DNA of 45,039 bases from Nymphaea colorata (Eukaryota; Streptophyta; Magnoliopsida; Nymphaeales; Nymphaeaceae), in NCBI RefSeq assembly GCF_008831285.2, contig NW_022204539.1, positions 1-45,039 on the forward strand, written 5' to 3'. Shown here one piece after another: positions 10,490 through 19,999 of the stretch (its first letter is position 1; every line of letters begins with the position of its first letter). The notes under the pieces were generated by a model. It was not told the origin of the DNA. It did no database searches and saw only the letters and a program-made list of their open reading frames with translations. The position numbers and the translations under genes are program-made.

Positions 10490-11379
10490 TCACTGCCTAA
10501 AACGCTGAGACTGATGGGCTCGGGGACGAGGCTTAGAGCTTCTTAGTTGGCGCTGGACGGAGAAGGTGAGCTTGTTTGGGTCGATTTCGTAGGTGCGGAT
10601 GTTCTTGACTAGTCTAAATGGGGGATCGTTTACTTGTCGATGGAATTGGCGCCTCTCTCTTGCTCCACCTCGTATACTTTGGCCAATCTTTGGCTGAGAG
10701 TATCCTTTTCTCGGTTTTGCTTCTTCCTCAACTGCTCCAACGCTCTCCTCTATCGCTATACTGAATCTCTCAGCAACTGTCTGCCTATTTATCCTTGAGC
10801 TGCTAAAGCCTGTGGCTCACCACTTATGCCTACTCATAACGCTGAGCCTTCACTAGCTGGCAAGCTGGTCCTCCATCTATAAGACTGTCTTCGAAAACTT
10901 GGCTTGCTCTAAAGCTTTTCCATTCTTAGCATCTTCACTCTTTGGTGTGCTTGTCTGAGCTCTTCCTCATGCTGTTGGTCAGCTATGCGACCTACTTCTT
11001 CAAGCTGCGCTAGCGTATGCTCCAGAGTGGCCTTCCACTCGGCTTGGCATCGCACCAGCGCTTCGTTGTTATACTGTTCGGTTGCCTGCTTCAGTCTGCG
11101 CCGATCAGCGACCGCATTTGCCTTCGCCTGCTGTTTCTGCTGAGCCTGCATTTCGCTGAGGAAGCCGTAGACTCGTTTGGCATCCGCTATCTGCAGGTCA
11201 GCTTGGTACTATTTTTCCTTGCGCTTCATGAGGGTCTTAAGATCTTCGAAATTGAGGGAGAGGACGCTGCTTTCTCCCGAATGGGCAGGGGCGAGTTGGT
11301 GAGGCGGAGCGTGGGCCTGGAGGACTTGTTGTGCGATGCATCGGGCAGTTTTGACGATAGATGCTTCACCGATCTGCAT
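10490..11379 (-). CDS. Coiled-coil protein with a 20-nt intron
   Basis: Begins MQIGEASIVKTARCIAQQVL at 11379 and ends SQRFRQ at TGA (10490-10492). The middle is a long uninterrupted helix rich in Gln, Glu, Lys and Arg (about residues 60-170) typical of coiled coils. A 20-nt intron (10614-10633) joins ...NSIDK to LVKNIRTYEIDPNKLTFSV, giving a conserved-looking C-terminal tail. Two or three one-base breaks between 10770 and 10910 remain. About 290 residues. The architecture is like small cytoskeletal or axonemal coiled-coil proteins, but no specific family is recognised. Confidence 0.65.
10614..10633 (-). other. 20-nt intron of the coiled-coil gene
   Basis: On the minus strand it begins GTAAAC and ends TTTAG. 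Excision restores the frame across NSID-K-LVKNIRTYEID. Confidence 0.85.
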
Positions 11380-11550
11380 AAATAATAGTAAGCTTAATAT
11401 TATAGCTAATTTTTATTTGCCAGTCGTGCTACCTCATTCAATCCTCGACCATTATAAGCTGGATAATCTCCCCAACAAATAGGCTTTATATTATAATGCG
11501 TATATTGTTATAGCTGTGATTCTGGATCTTTGCTTTTTTGAATTAAAAAA

Positions 11551-12245
11551 ATGTCGAAAGTGGCCACCTACCGCCGCAAGAGCAGAGTGGCAAGGATCCT
11601 CCAGGACGCCACCAGCCAGTAACTCCACTGCTGTAGTCCTCTCCTCACCAAGGCTTCTGCGATCTCACCGATGATGACCTCCTCGAGCTCTCAGAACAGA
11701 TTCAAATTTCATATACCCTCCTCTCTCTCGGTAGGCAATCCTTGAAGCAGAATGCAACCAGATAACGGGGAAAGGAGTGATGGCGATGAAGGGATTTTCT
11801 TGTGAGAAATTGATCACTCTCAACTTGAGTACGCATGTGCATATCAGATGGCAACTGCATTGGCTCGGAAGGACTCAAAATCATATCGACTTTCACCCTC
11901 ACCAGCATCAAAAACTTTCTTTGTATTGTGATTGCTAATCTTTAGAAAGGAACATGATCGATGCAAGAGGAATAAGGCACCTCTCCAAGGCTATCTGTCC
12001 CAGCCTCGAATGCCTCAGTCTCAGTAAATCCATCATAATAGGCAACAACAACGTGGGATAGGGCATAAGTGCGCTCCTCAGTGCGAACTGGAAGAAACTG
12101 AAAGCCTTAAATTTAAGTAAGGTTGGCAATATTTAGAGAACAACAACATTCAACTAAAATGGAAAGCAATCAGACTCCTCTCCGCCAGTTGGCCAAACAT
12201 TAGTACGCTCCGTTTATCGAGGAATTGCCCTGTCTAAGCCTATGA
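11551..12245 (+). CDS. Leucine-rich repeat protein with three short introns
   Basis: Starts MSKVATYRRKSRVARILQDA after an A-rich leader. Three short introns restore the frame: 11633-11652 (20 nt), 11829-11847 (19 nt) and 12117-12136 (20 nt). The spliced product shows ribonuclease-inhibitor-type LRR units: LTDDDLLELSEQI; AECNQITGKGVMAMKGF with CEKLITLNLNGNCIGSEGLK; ICPSLECLSLSKSIIIGNNN; and WKKLKALNLKNNNIQLKWKA with WPNISTLRLSRN. Two one-base breaks (near 11733 and 11953) remain. The 3' end is uncertain: a shift near 12212 gives TGA at 12243, otherwise the frame stays open toward the next gene. LRR proteins of this type are protein-binding scaffolds; no partner can be inferred. Confidence 0.75.
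11633..11652 (+). other. 20-nt intron 1 of the LRR gene
   Basis: GTAGTC...CCAAG. Excision joins QLHCC to FCDLTDDDLLELSEQ, the first LRR unit. Confidence 0.85.
11829..11847 (+). other. 19-nt intron 2 of the LRR gene
   Basis: GTACGC...ATCAG, 19 nt as assembled. Excision gives ITLNLNGNCIGSEGLK. The single-base difference from 20 may be a consensus error. Confidence 0.75.
12117..12136 (+). other. 20-nt intron 3 of the LRR gene
   Basis: GTAAGG...TTTAG. Excision gives LKALNLKNNNIQLKW, a textbook LRR core. Confidence 0.88.
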
Positions 12246-12378
12246 TATCCTATGCATTCCTTTCTGGAGATCTAGGTATGGTTGCTGTCCAAATTCCCAG
12301 TCATCTCCACTCTTTAGCTGTAGTAGTGATTGTTCATGGCAGATACATATATCAGTCATCATTAGTAGTAGATTTTTG

Positions 12379-13550
12379 ATGGGGCGGGAAAATCGCAAGC
12401 ACAAGTAACCTCTGCTGGGCAGGAGCATTCGGCCCCCACTGGTCGGGAATCCTTCATGGGGAAGTTCTCGGAAGCGCCTCCTTCCTGCAGGACAACGAGC
12501 ACATCAAGGAGGGCTACCGCATCGGCTTCAACTCACCCAAGAAAGTCATAAAGTCCCTCTTCATGGTCCACAACGAAACCGTCAACATCTGGACTCACCT
12601 CCTAGGCGCTGCCATCACCATCTTCCTCATCTTCGAAGGGATTGCCTACGGAATGGAAGAGTCCCACATCCTCGGAAGACTCTCATCCACAATACCATCA
12701 AACCGTATAAACAGCCAGCTTTTGCACACAGCCAAAATCTCGAGATCTGTGCCTGATGCTGAACTAGGGACTCGAGGAGGGCTAAGAGCCATTCTAGTGC
12801 ACAGTTCTGCCGAAGGATCAGCTCAACAATAGCAGGACAGGAGGATACGGTTACGATAACACTATCCCAACTTGGCCGATCATAATTGCGCTGATCGGAG
12901 GATCCGTGTGCCTGAGCTGCAGTGCTGTCTACCACTGGATCCACCCCATGAACGAAAGTAGCTGTTCATCGATTTAGAGGTGTTTAAAAACGCATTGCGA
13001 TTGGATTTCGCAGGGATCGGCATCAACATGGCCTTTTCTCCCGTTCCCGCCTTCTACTATACTCTCTACTGCAACTGGAACACCGGTTTCTTCTACATCG
13101 CCATCAACATCATTGCAGGAAGCGCTTCCTTCATCTCAATTTGTTTGACTGGACGCACAGAAAGGAAAATACGCTCTTCAGATTCTCAATCCTAGTCACT
13201 TCCTCTCTGAGCTGCGCGGTTGCGCTGGTGCACATCATGATCAACTAATTCGTGTATGGCAATTTCGGAGATACCTACAGCATGGTGCCTTCTCTCTACT
13301 TCTACATACCCACTCTCCTCAGCTACGGCTTTGGCTTCTTCTTCTATCTTAGTAGGTAAAGCTTTCATCATTAAGATGCCCGTAACGCAGGAATCCCGGA
13401 AGATACGATATCTGTGGCCATAGTCATCAAATTTGGCATGTTTTGTTTCCTGGCGATGTCTTCAACTATCTCGGCTCGATCGCCAGCTTTTAGATAAGGA
13501 GCGCCCATTCGACGTGTCCAGCGCCCTTCCTGCAGGCTTACTCCTAGTGA
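12379..13550 (+). CDS. Adiponectin receptor/PAQR (hemolysin III-like) seven-pass membrane protein
   Basis: PAQR marks in order: FLQDNEHIKEGYR (about 12486), the diagnostic HNETVNIWTHLLG entering TM1 (about 12569-12607), IIIALIGGSVCLSCSAVYHW with a zinc-ligand-type His (about 12880-12940), LRLDFAGIGINM (about 12996), later hydrophobic spans, and the C-terminal GHSHQIWHV (about 13418) matching the family's HxxxH zinc site. Two 20-nt introns (12958-12977, 13356-13375) restore the frame. One-base breaks remain near 12845, 13140 and 13445. The start is uncertain: the ATG at 12379 is not in the TM1 frame without another correction. An inserted loop of about 60 residues follows TM1. PAQRs act as ceramidase-like or receptor proteins in the plasma membrane or ER. 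Ends 56 bp from a convergent gene. Confidence 0.82.
12958..12977 (+). other. 20-nt intron 1 of the PAQR gene
   Basis: GTAGCT...TTTAG. Excision joins IHPMNE to KVFKNALRLDFAGI. Confidence 0.87.
13356..13375 (+). other. 20-nt intron 2 of the PAQR gene
   Basis: GTAAAG...TTAAG. Excision joins FFFYLSR to CPERRNPGRYDICGHSH, the C-terminal PAQR motif. Confidence 0.88.
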
Positions 13551-13605
13551 GTGCGAGGGGAAAGTGATGATAAATATGATATGCATGCTAAGTATGGAAA
13601 ATGGA

Positions 13606-14957
13606 TCAGAATCGCTTGTACATCTGCATTATGATCTGCTAGAGACGGCCTCCTTCCTATAGACTCATCAAGACTTTCTCGTTCTCCTGCCTCAGAGCAT
13701 TCTAGATAGCCTTCAGCTCCTGCCTCTTAGCCTACTTCAGCTATCTCTTTTGGATGCTGTTCCTCCGTTTGGCTTCCTTTGCCATGCTGACTGTGTTTTA
13801 GTCAAGAGCAGCCGACTATTCTCGCAAGACGGCAGATCTAACTCTATGCTGGTGGTTGGCTGCTGATTTATTCTTCCAGGTGGGAGTTCATTGCCTATCG
13901 TAACTCTCTTTCCAGCCTGTTCTGGTGGATGAAGCGGTCCAGTTCCTGCTGGTGCACAAGTTTTTGGCTAAATCATGGATAGCTTACATCCTCTGCAGGT
14001 ATGTTGCCTTTTTGTCTCTGAATTGTAGGCAAAGATTAGAAGAAGTTGTCGATAGCTTCGAAGTCCCTAAGGGAAGCTATGGCTGAGAGGTTTTGATTTT
14101 GCCTTTTGCTTGAGGTGGGATTTCGTTTAGAAGTGGCATGGTTCTACTTGGCATACCGCTTAAGGTAGGTCCTATACTCTCCTTAGCCATCTTGACGCTT
14201 TCCAGCCTGCTTTTTCGGTTGTCGCGAGTAGCTGCACTGATAAGGCCAGTTTTGGTCTAAACTATCGTATTTACGATGGCTTCATGCAGGTTCTTCCTCA
14301 GAGCTGATTGGCTTCGTGCACGCTTGGCATTCGCACTGTATGCTGGCTTCCCTTTTTTCTCCTTTCTGCGGTCGGGAATCAAGTATTATTCCTGCTTGGA
14401 GGGGTAGTTGGCTTCGACTGCTGGGGGTGTGGCTCTGAAGACTATTCTCCCTACCTGTGAGTGCTTTCCGATTCCTGATGATAGGACTCCTGCTGATGAT
14501 ACTCCTACCGTATTAATCTGCTTCCTCTTCACTCTTCCTGTTATCGCGTGCGCTACTGAATGCAGGCTTTTCCTTCTGCTTCTCTTCTGTTTCGCTTTTG
14601 ACCACAGTGGTTGGCTTCTTGCTCTCCATGTAGATCTTGCTATAGAGGTAAAGGATTTCGAGCAGACGATGGATGTGATCGATATTGAAGAGAGGACCTG
14701 TCTCGCATCGATTCCCCTCAGTTATTCCACTTACAATTCCTGAGAAAGGAGCACTATCAGCTGGTGAAGCTTTTGTGCGGGCGAGGCCGAGGGTTCTACT
14801 GTATCTTGATGATCTTTATGCTGAGTTCGGAAAAGATGAGCTGGCAGATGTCGAAATAGGTGCGCCACTCCACCAGCATCTTCTCGTCGATGAAGCGTGA
14901 ATACCCAGCGTTGGAACACACGATTTACATTAGTTCCACCAGGTAGCCCACCCGCAT
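13606..14957 (-). CDS. Charged coiled-coil protein, several frame breaks
   Basis: Coding signal runs along the minus strand from MRVGYLVELMEIVCSNAGYS (ATG at 14957) to MQMYKRF and TGA (13606-13608), but in several frames. Clear blocks are FIDEKMLVEWRTYFDICQLI (N-terminal), IHRLLEILYLYSKIYMESKK (about 14600), a Ser/Arg/Lys-rich middle, SALRKNLHEAIVNTIVQTKT (about 14290), LVHQQELDRFIHQNRLEREL (about 13940) and AKEAKRRNSIQKRELKEAKR (C-terminal coiled coil). One 20-nt intron (13968-13987) is convincing; the other shifts look like one-base errors or undetected introns. Estimated 430 residues. The N-terminal region is reminiscent of small globular domains that precede coiled coils in ciliary proteins, which is inference only. 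Confidence 0.6.
13968..13987 (-). other. 20-nt intron in the charged coiled-coil gene
   Basis: On the minus strand GTAAGC...TTTAG. Excision joins KKATYLQR to IQKLVHQQELDRF. Confidence 0.8.
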
Positions 14958-14966
14958 TCGTTAGGA

Positions 14967-15020
14967 GTCCATTAATTATACCGAATTGTATATGGATAAA
15001 ATTTATTCAATAGCTCAACC
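14967..15020 (+). repeat. Upstream direct repeat, copy 1 (VioB-like array)
   Basis: AGTCCATTAATT ... TATATGGATAAAATTTATTC AATA recurs at 19509-19545 in the spacer before the second VioB-like gene. The first copy carries about ten extra bases after ATTAATT. This suggests the duplicated unit includes 5' flanking DNA as well as the gene. Confidence 0.75.
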
Positions 15021-15430
15021 AAAAAAAATGATTTTTTTCCAATGAAGAATTAATGTATTTATATATTACCTATTCCACAACATAAGCAAGGATGTTACAA
15101 GGCTTCTTAGGCCTTTTTCAAGATTTCTTCGGCTTGTCGATATTTTTATATGTTTTATGTTTGGTATTTTGGTAATGATTAAAGTGATAACAGTTCAAAT
15201 CCTATAGAAAAAACGCTTAAGTGTCATGGGAGTTTAAAATTTATATTTTTAAGTTGACCAAACTTTATCTTCTTGCTAATAAAATCATTAAAATGCTCAG
15301 AGAGCAAAATTGAATCACGAAGATGGTGTCTATGCAATTTTTATGGTGATGATCAGACCCTTTGCTTACTTCAACGCCATTATCTCGCAGATGGATAATC
15401 TGGCCCTTTAAATGAGGGTAATTCTTGAGT
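15021..15430. other. AT-rich spacer upstream of the first VioB-like gene
   Basis: No gene recognised. It is A/T-rich with long T and A runs and leads into the TATA-like element at 15431. Expected to hold the promoter of the first VioB-like gene. Confidence 0.5.
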
Positions 15431-15449
15431 ATATAATATCAAAATATCT
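15431..15449 (+). promoter_or_regulatory. TATAATAT promoter-like element, VioB-like gene 1
   Basis: ATATAATATCAAAATATCT ends 25 bases before the ATG. The same element lies at the same distance before copies 2 and 3, while the bases between element and start differ, which argues for selection on the element. Confidence 0.55.
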
Positions 15450-15474
15450 TAGTTGTCCAAAGCCCATATCTTCA

Positions 15475-18400
15475 ATGAGCTCAAACGACATGATAATGTT
15501 CAGAGGTAAGCTGACAGTAAGTCCAAATACTCTAAACAACTAAATCCACACTTATTTTTTTGCACATGAATGGCAGAAGAGGTATACAGAGTCTAAGTTC
15601 AAAAAGAACAGGAAAATACGCGATGCCAGGTAGAATATCTTGAAGGTTGGATCATCTGAGGAGGCTAATGCTTGGATCAGCAAAAAGAAAAAGGAAGTCC
15701 TGTAATACAGCTACGAGAAGTGGATATAGCTGGTTAAGAACGTCTCAGAATTCAATAGATTCTATGTTGAATGCTTTAAGGAAGCACATCCTGTATATGG
15801 AGTCAATATCAACATCATGGACTTTAGAGCCTTTCGCCTATTCCACGATTGGGACGTATGGGGTGACAGCACTTCCTATCCGGAGTTCACAGCAACTGCA
15901 GTCTTTGATTCCAAAGGAGAGAAGCCCTTTGATGAGTTGGATGACGGTTTGCATCTCTCAACCAAGATGGGCTCTAATAAGTGTGTAATGGCCAATCAAG
16001 ACACTGATAACCAGGACATGTCCAAACTTTTCGCGTTCACCCTCAATCTCAACCAGCAACTAAAATTCAATGTCCATCCTTCTGTGAACAGAACTCTCCA
16101 CTTCAGAACAGTTGATTCCCTTCCTTGGACGACATCAATGGGCGCTCATTGGTTTGGACATGGAAAAACCGACCTACTCCACGGTAACATTCAGCCAAAT
16201 TGTGTCAAATGGCCATTGAATATCTTATATGAAAAAGATCGTAAGAATACGACCTAATTGAGGATGCTTCAATACCGATACAATCACCCTACTAAGGTGT
16301 CAAGCGTGGTCGGTTATCTTATGCATACTGATGACAAGAGGACAAGAGCTATGAGTTTATCAATCATCACTGGAGGATAGTCCGAGTGAGCGCAAATTAT
16401 TGCAATCCAAACCCAACTAAGCAGTACAATGGAAGCACAAATGACGAAACCACTGTCGAAGTCTTTCTGAGGAATGTCGTTTATAATGGAAATAAAAAGG
16501 GGGTGCTTGTTGATGTTTCAGGAGCCATTCTAGACGGAAATAATCAATAGTTCCTTCCCAATTTCCCTCATGCCTTTTCTATCGTAGTTTCCAAAGCTAA
16601 CCAGACCTAGTAAAAGCCTCTCAAAAAGCCTATCGGGGTGTTCAAGTCAGAAGATAAAGATTAAATATAGAATATCTTCCATAAAAGAGCTGGGTTGATA
16701 TTGCTATAAGAAACCTAGCTTCCAGCTGGATAAGCTCTCAGGATAGACATCAGCGAGACAATAACATCAACAATCTTAGGGAAAGCTTACTAAATAGTTG
16801 TTCCTTTTGTTGGAACATAGGAACCATATAACTTGGAGGTCAAAGATCGTTTCAAGAAGACACAGCCTATCAAGCTGCTACTCGGCTAAATACCTCAACA
16901 GATTGATGACAAGTCCGACAAGTCGCGGAAGATCAATAAACTATTCAATGATTTCGTAAATTTCTAACTTAATTACACCTAATACGGTGTACCAGTCAAT
17001 CGAAAAGTCCTACTGAAGCTTAAATCACAGTTCAATGTTGATCCCAGTGGATTGACACAGTACACTACTAACAAAGATTATCTTAAAGCCAAAGCCCCAG
17101 AGGTCAGAGAGCCAATGTCTAGGTTAAAAGAACTAATTGAACTCAGTTAAAAGTTCAGAAAAGTTTTTCCAGACGTTGAAACTATCGATTAATTGGTCTT
17201 TCAGAATAAGCTAAAAAGCATCATCGAGATAACTGACGACCTTGTCGACAGATTTTTCTTTTAAGGCCAGCTGCAATACACTTTTTTTGATGAGAACAAA
17301 TAGAAAAAGCCATTCAGACTCTCCTTTGAACCAGACAGCGAGACAGACACAATTGAAGTTAACTTTGAGAACGGAATTGGAAATGTGGATATATATCTCA
17401 ATACTACTCTCACAGAAGTCAATAACCCACGCCATCCAGCCATGGAGTCGCTTTGCCTCATGGGAGATCTTCGGCCAGCTGCTGACTAATCTGACAAAGA
17501 TAAATTCAAGCCTAATTTGACAGCTCTTTACTTCCAAAACCCTAAAGTAAATCCCTACGATAAGATTGATTGGCTTCACGTAGTTGGTCCTAAACTGAAA
17601 CTTATGGGACTGATGTATCCGTCGATGCAGAATATCATTGACTTGTACGATTACGACGGACTTTCGATGGCAGCGATGAGGCGAGCCTTTGAGATTGAGG
17701 ATGAGAATCATTCACGATACATGCCAGCTACCAGATAGATGTCTCCAATCACTCATCGTCAGATCAGAAAATGGCTGTATGACCCCATTTATGACTGTTA
17801 AATCCATCGCGATGATATCAAACCTAATAACGAATGGCAAACGCTGTCTGTGCCGAGTTTCAAAGAAGGAAAAGACAAGCTGATTGAGTTAGTTAAGGGA
17901 GCGTTTAAGCTGTAGCTTACGACCATTCCTTTGTATTTGAGTGCTTTGTTCTCGATAAAAGAGGAGGGAGAAGCGGCTAAATTGATCAGAAGTATCGCAA
18001 AAGATTAAATGAAACATCTTTTCATTGCCAGCAACCTTCTTAATGCTCTCGGATAAGATCCTCCGTATCCCAAGCCACAACAATAAGGCCAACAAATTGA
18101 AAGCGTCCCTGAGTTTCCGATAAAGACAGAGACAGATTTACTTTGCTTCCACTTTCAGCTGGAATAAAATAAGCAGTGGAAAGATTTAATGAATCCTTTA
18201 CCCATCCAATCATCTGTAAAGCTCCAGCTTTTAAGGTTTATTATGATCGAAATGCCAGGATAAGCCTACAACATCAACATCACTCATAGACTCGTTAATC
18301 CATAAACCAAATCCTACTTCAATTTGGATAAAGCAAAATGCGGATGCTCAATCCATTTTTGTAATTGCCCATGGAACAAATTTTATTAAAGAGCTGCTCG

Positions 18401-19337
18401 CATCAATTGGCTTGATTCAGCTATCAATGCGGTCTCAGCAGAGCTAGCTGCTAAGCAAGGTGTTCCGGTGGAAGATGGTGATGATGAATTCTTGACCATT
18501 GGCATGGCTTACGAAAAGATAATGAGCTATTTGTGGGCCCTAAGCGACTAAAATCAAGAACTGCTATTCAATGGTAATCCTGCCAAGCAGTTCACATACA
18601 TGTACCTTGACAGCATGACACCCATCATCAACCTCAGGACAGCTCTCGAGCAAATCAGACTCATCACAGAGGAGGGATAAGGTTCTAGCTTGTATACAGT
18701 CACTGGAGAGACCAACAAGACCAGCCATTTCGTCAAGTTCATCGAAATCTTCACAGGATGCAGCTTAGAAATTCTCAGCGTATATGAAAAACCGGATATC
18801 TCTTCCAAGGCTTTCAGGCGTTCTGCATAATTCATCTTCACTCCTGACTAATAACGCTTCCCCGATTTCCCAAGATACACCAATGTGCACTGGACTTAGG
18901 AAACAAACAAGAAAGTTGACGAAAAAGTCAACTCATAGCTTGCAGTTTAAAGACTGTCTGACAACCTCATGAAGACTCAATTTCCCAATACCTACGCTCC
19001 TCGATCATTCTTGAACAGTTATGTGAAGATTTTGGAGGAACTAGGCTTCATCTTCGCCACAGATCCTAACGATTTCATATCGAAAGAGGGATAAAGTTTT
19101 GATGTAGTCAGGCTCAGAGCCATGGAGAACACGATTGCAAGAATGAGGCAGATGACTCTGAATGCATCCCATGTGGTGCATCCAAACGACACCTTCGACC
19201 GAAAATTGGCGCACCACTCCCTCTCGAGCTCTCAGAAGAAGCCAGACTATCCCAAACCAGTCCCTTCCCCCGTAATGTATCAGTCTTCTGCTCCTAAGTA
19301 CAACCTAACCTAATCGAAATGGCTTCCCAAACCATGA
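15475..19337 (+). CDS. VioB/RebD-like ferritin-domain protein, copy 1 (best preserved)
   Basis: About 1287 residues, open from MSSNDMIMFRGKLTVSPNTL to KWLPKP and TGA except one break near 16345. The layout matches VioB/RebD-type imine dimer synthases: an N-terminal FRG-containing beta-rich part with RLFHDWDVWGDSTSYPE (about residue 120) and a conserved WFGHGKTDLLHG (about 225); then KLMGLMYPSMQNI and HSRYMPATREMSP (about 740-760); then the PF12902 ferritin-like domain, FKLELTTIPLYLSALFSI (about 810) and KDEMKHLFIASNLLNALG (about 840), followed by RFIMIEMPGEAY and SHFVKFIEIF. The two ferritin-type Glu ligands are encoded by TAG (17913) and TAA (18006). In bacteria this family couples two indole-3-pyruvate imines. 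No signal peptide. The substrate here is unknown; bacterial origin by transfer is possible. Confidence 0.82.
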
Positions 19338-19508
19338 TCTAACACAACATCTTCATCATCATTATTGATATTCTTTCCATATCAAGAAGCGAGCTGCCAT
19401 CGGCGCGTTATTCCGTCAACATTTATGAATCAAGAAAAGGCAATAAAAGTGATTTTAGAGAATTTGCTTCCATAATATCAGCTAAGACACTATACAGATT
19501 GAATATAA

Positions 19509-19545
19509 GTCCATTAATTGTATATGGATAAAATTTATTCAATAA
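19509..19545 (+). repeat. Upstream direct repeat, copy 2 (VioB-like array)
   Basis: Matches 14967-15020 apart from about ten missing bases, and lies in the equivalent spacer before the next gene copy. Confidence 0.75.
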
Positions 19546-19953
19546 CTTAATCAACACAAGATAATCCCTCCATCTAAAAATATAACTGTGCAAATTTAAG
19601 AGGCCAAATGGTATAGTAAGGTGTTCCAAGGTATTGTCTCACTTTTTTAGTATTTTTGGACATGCTGATTTTTTAAGTATTAGATCTTTGACTTTTTTGG
19701 AAAGCAGTGTCTTACTTATAGCCATAGAAATGGATAAAAAGTCATTCCAAAGCCAAAAAGTCATAAATTAAAATTATTTGTTTTGACAAGTTTTATCCCT
19801 CTTTCAATAAAAAAAAATGCTAAGATGGTAAAACTGTATCATAAAATTGCTTGAAAAATTTCGCAAATTGCCATGCCATTACAACTGTCTCGGATCTATG
19901 CCAAAATCTTACGGATTACTAAGCCAAGTCTATAAAAAGAGGACTTCTTGGCC

Positions 19954-19971
19954 TTATAATATCAATATATC
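19954..19971 (+). promoter_or_regulatory. TATAATAT promoter-like element, VioB-like gene 2
   Basis: TTATAATATCAATATATC lies 28 bases before the ATG at 20000, matching the elements before copies 1 and 3. Confidence 0.55.
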
Positions 19972-19999
19972 TTAGTCATCAAAGGGCATTAAATCTTCA

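Larger units (their letters stand above)
19338..19999. other. Spacer between VioB-like copies 1 and 2
   Basis: AT-rich, no gene found. It contains the second copy of the upstream direct repeat (19509-19545) and, at its end, a TATAATATCAATATATC element. Confidence 0.6.
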
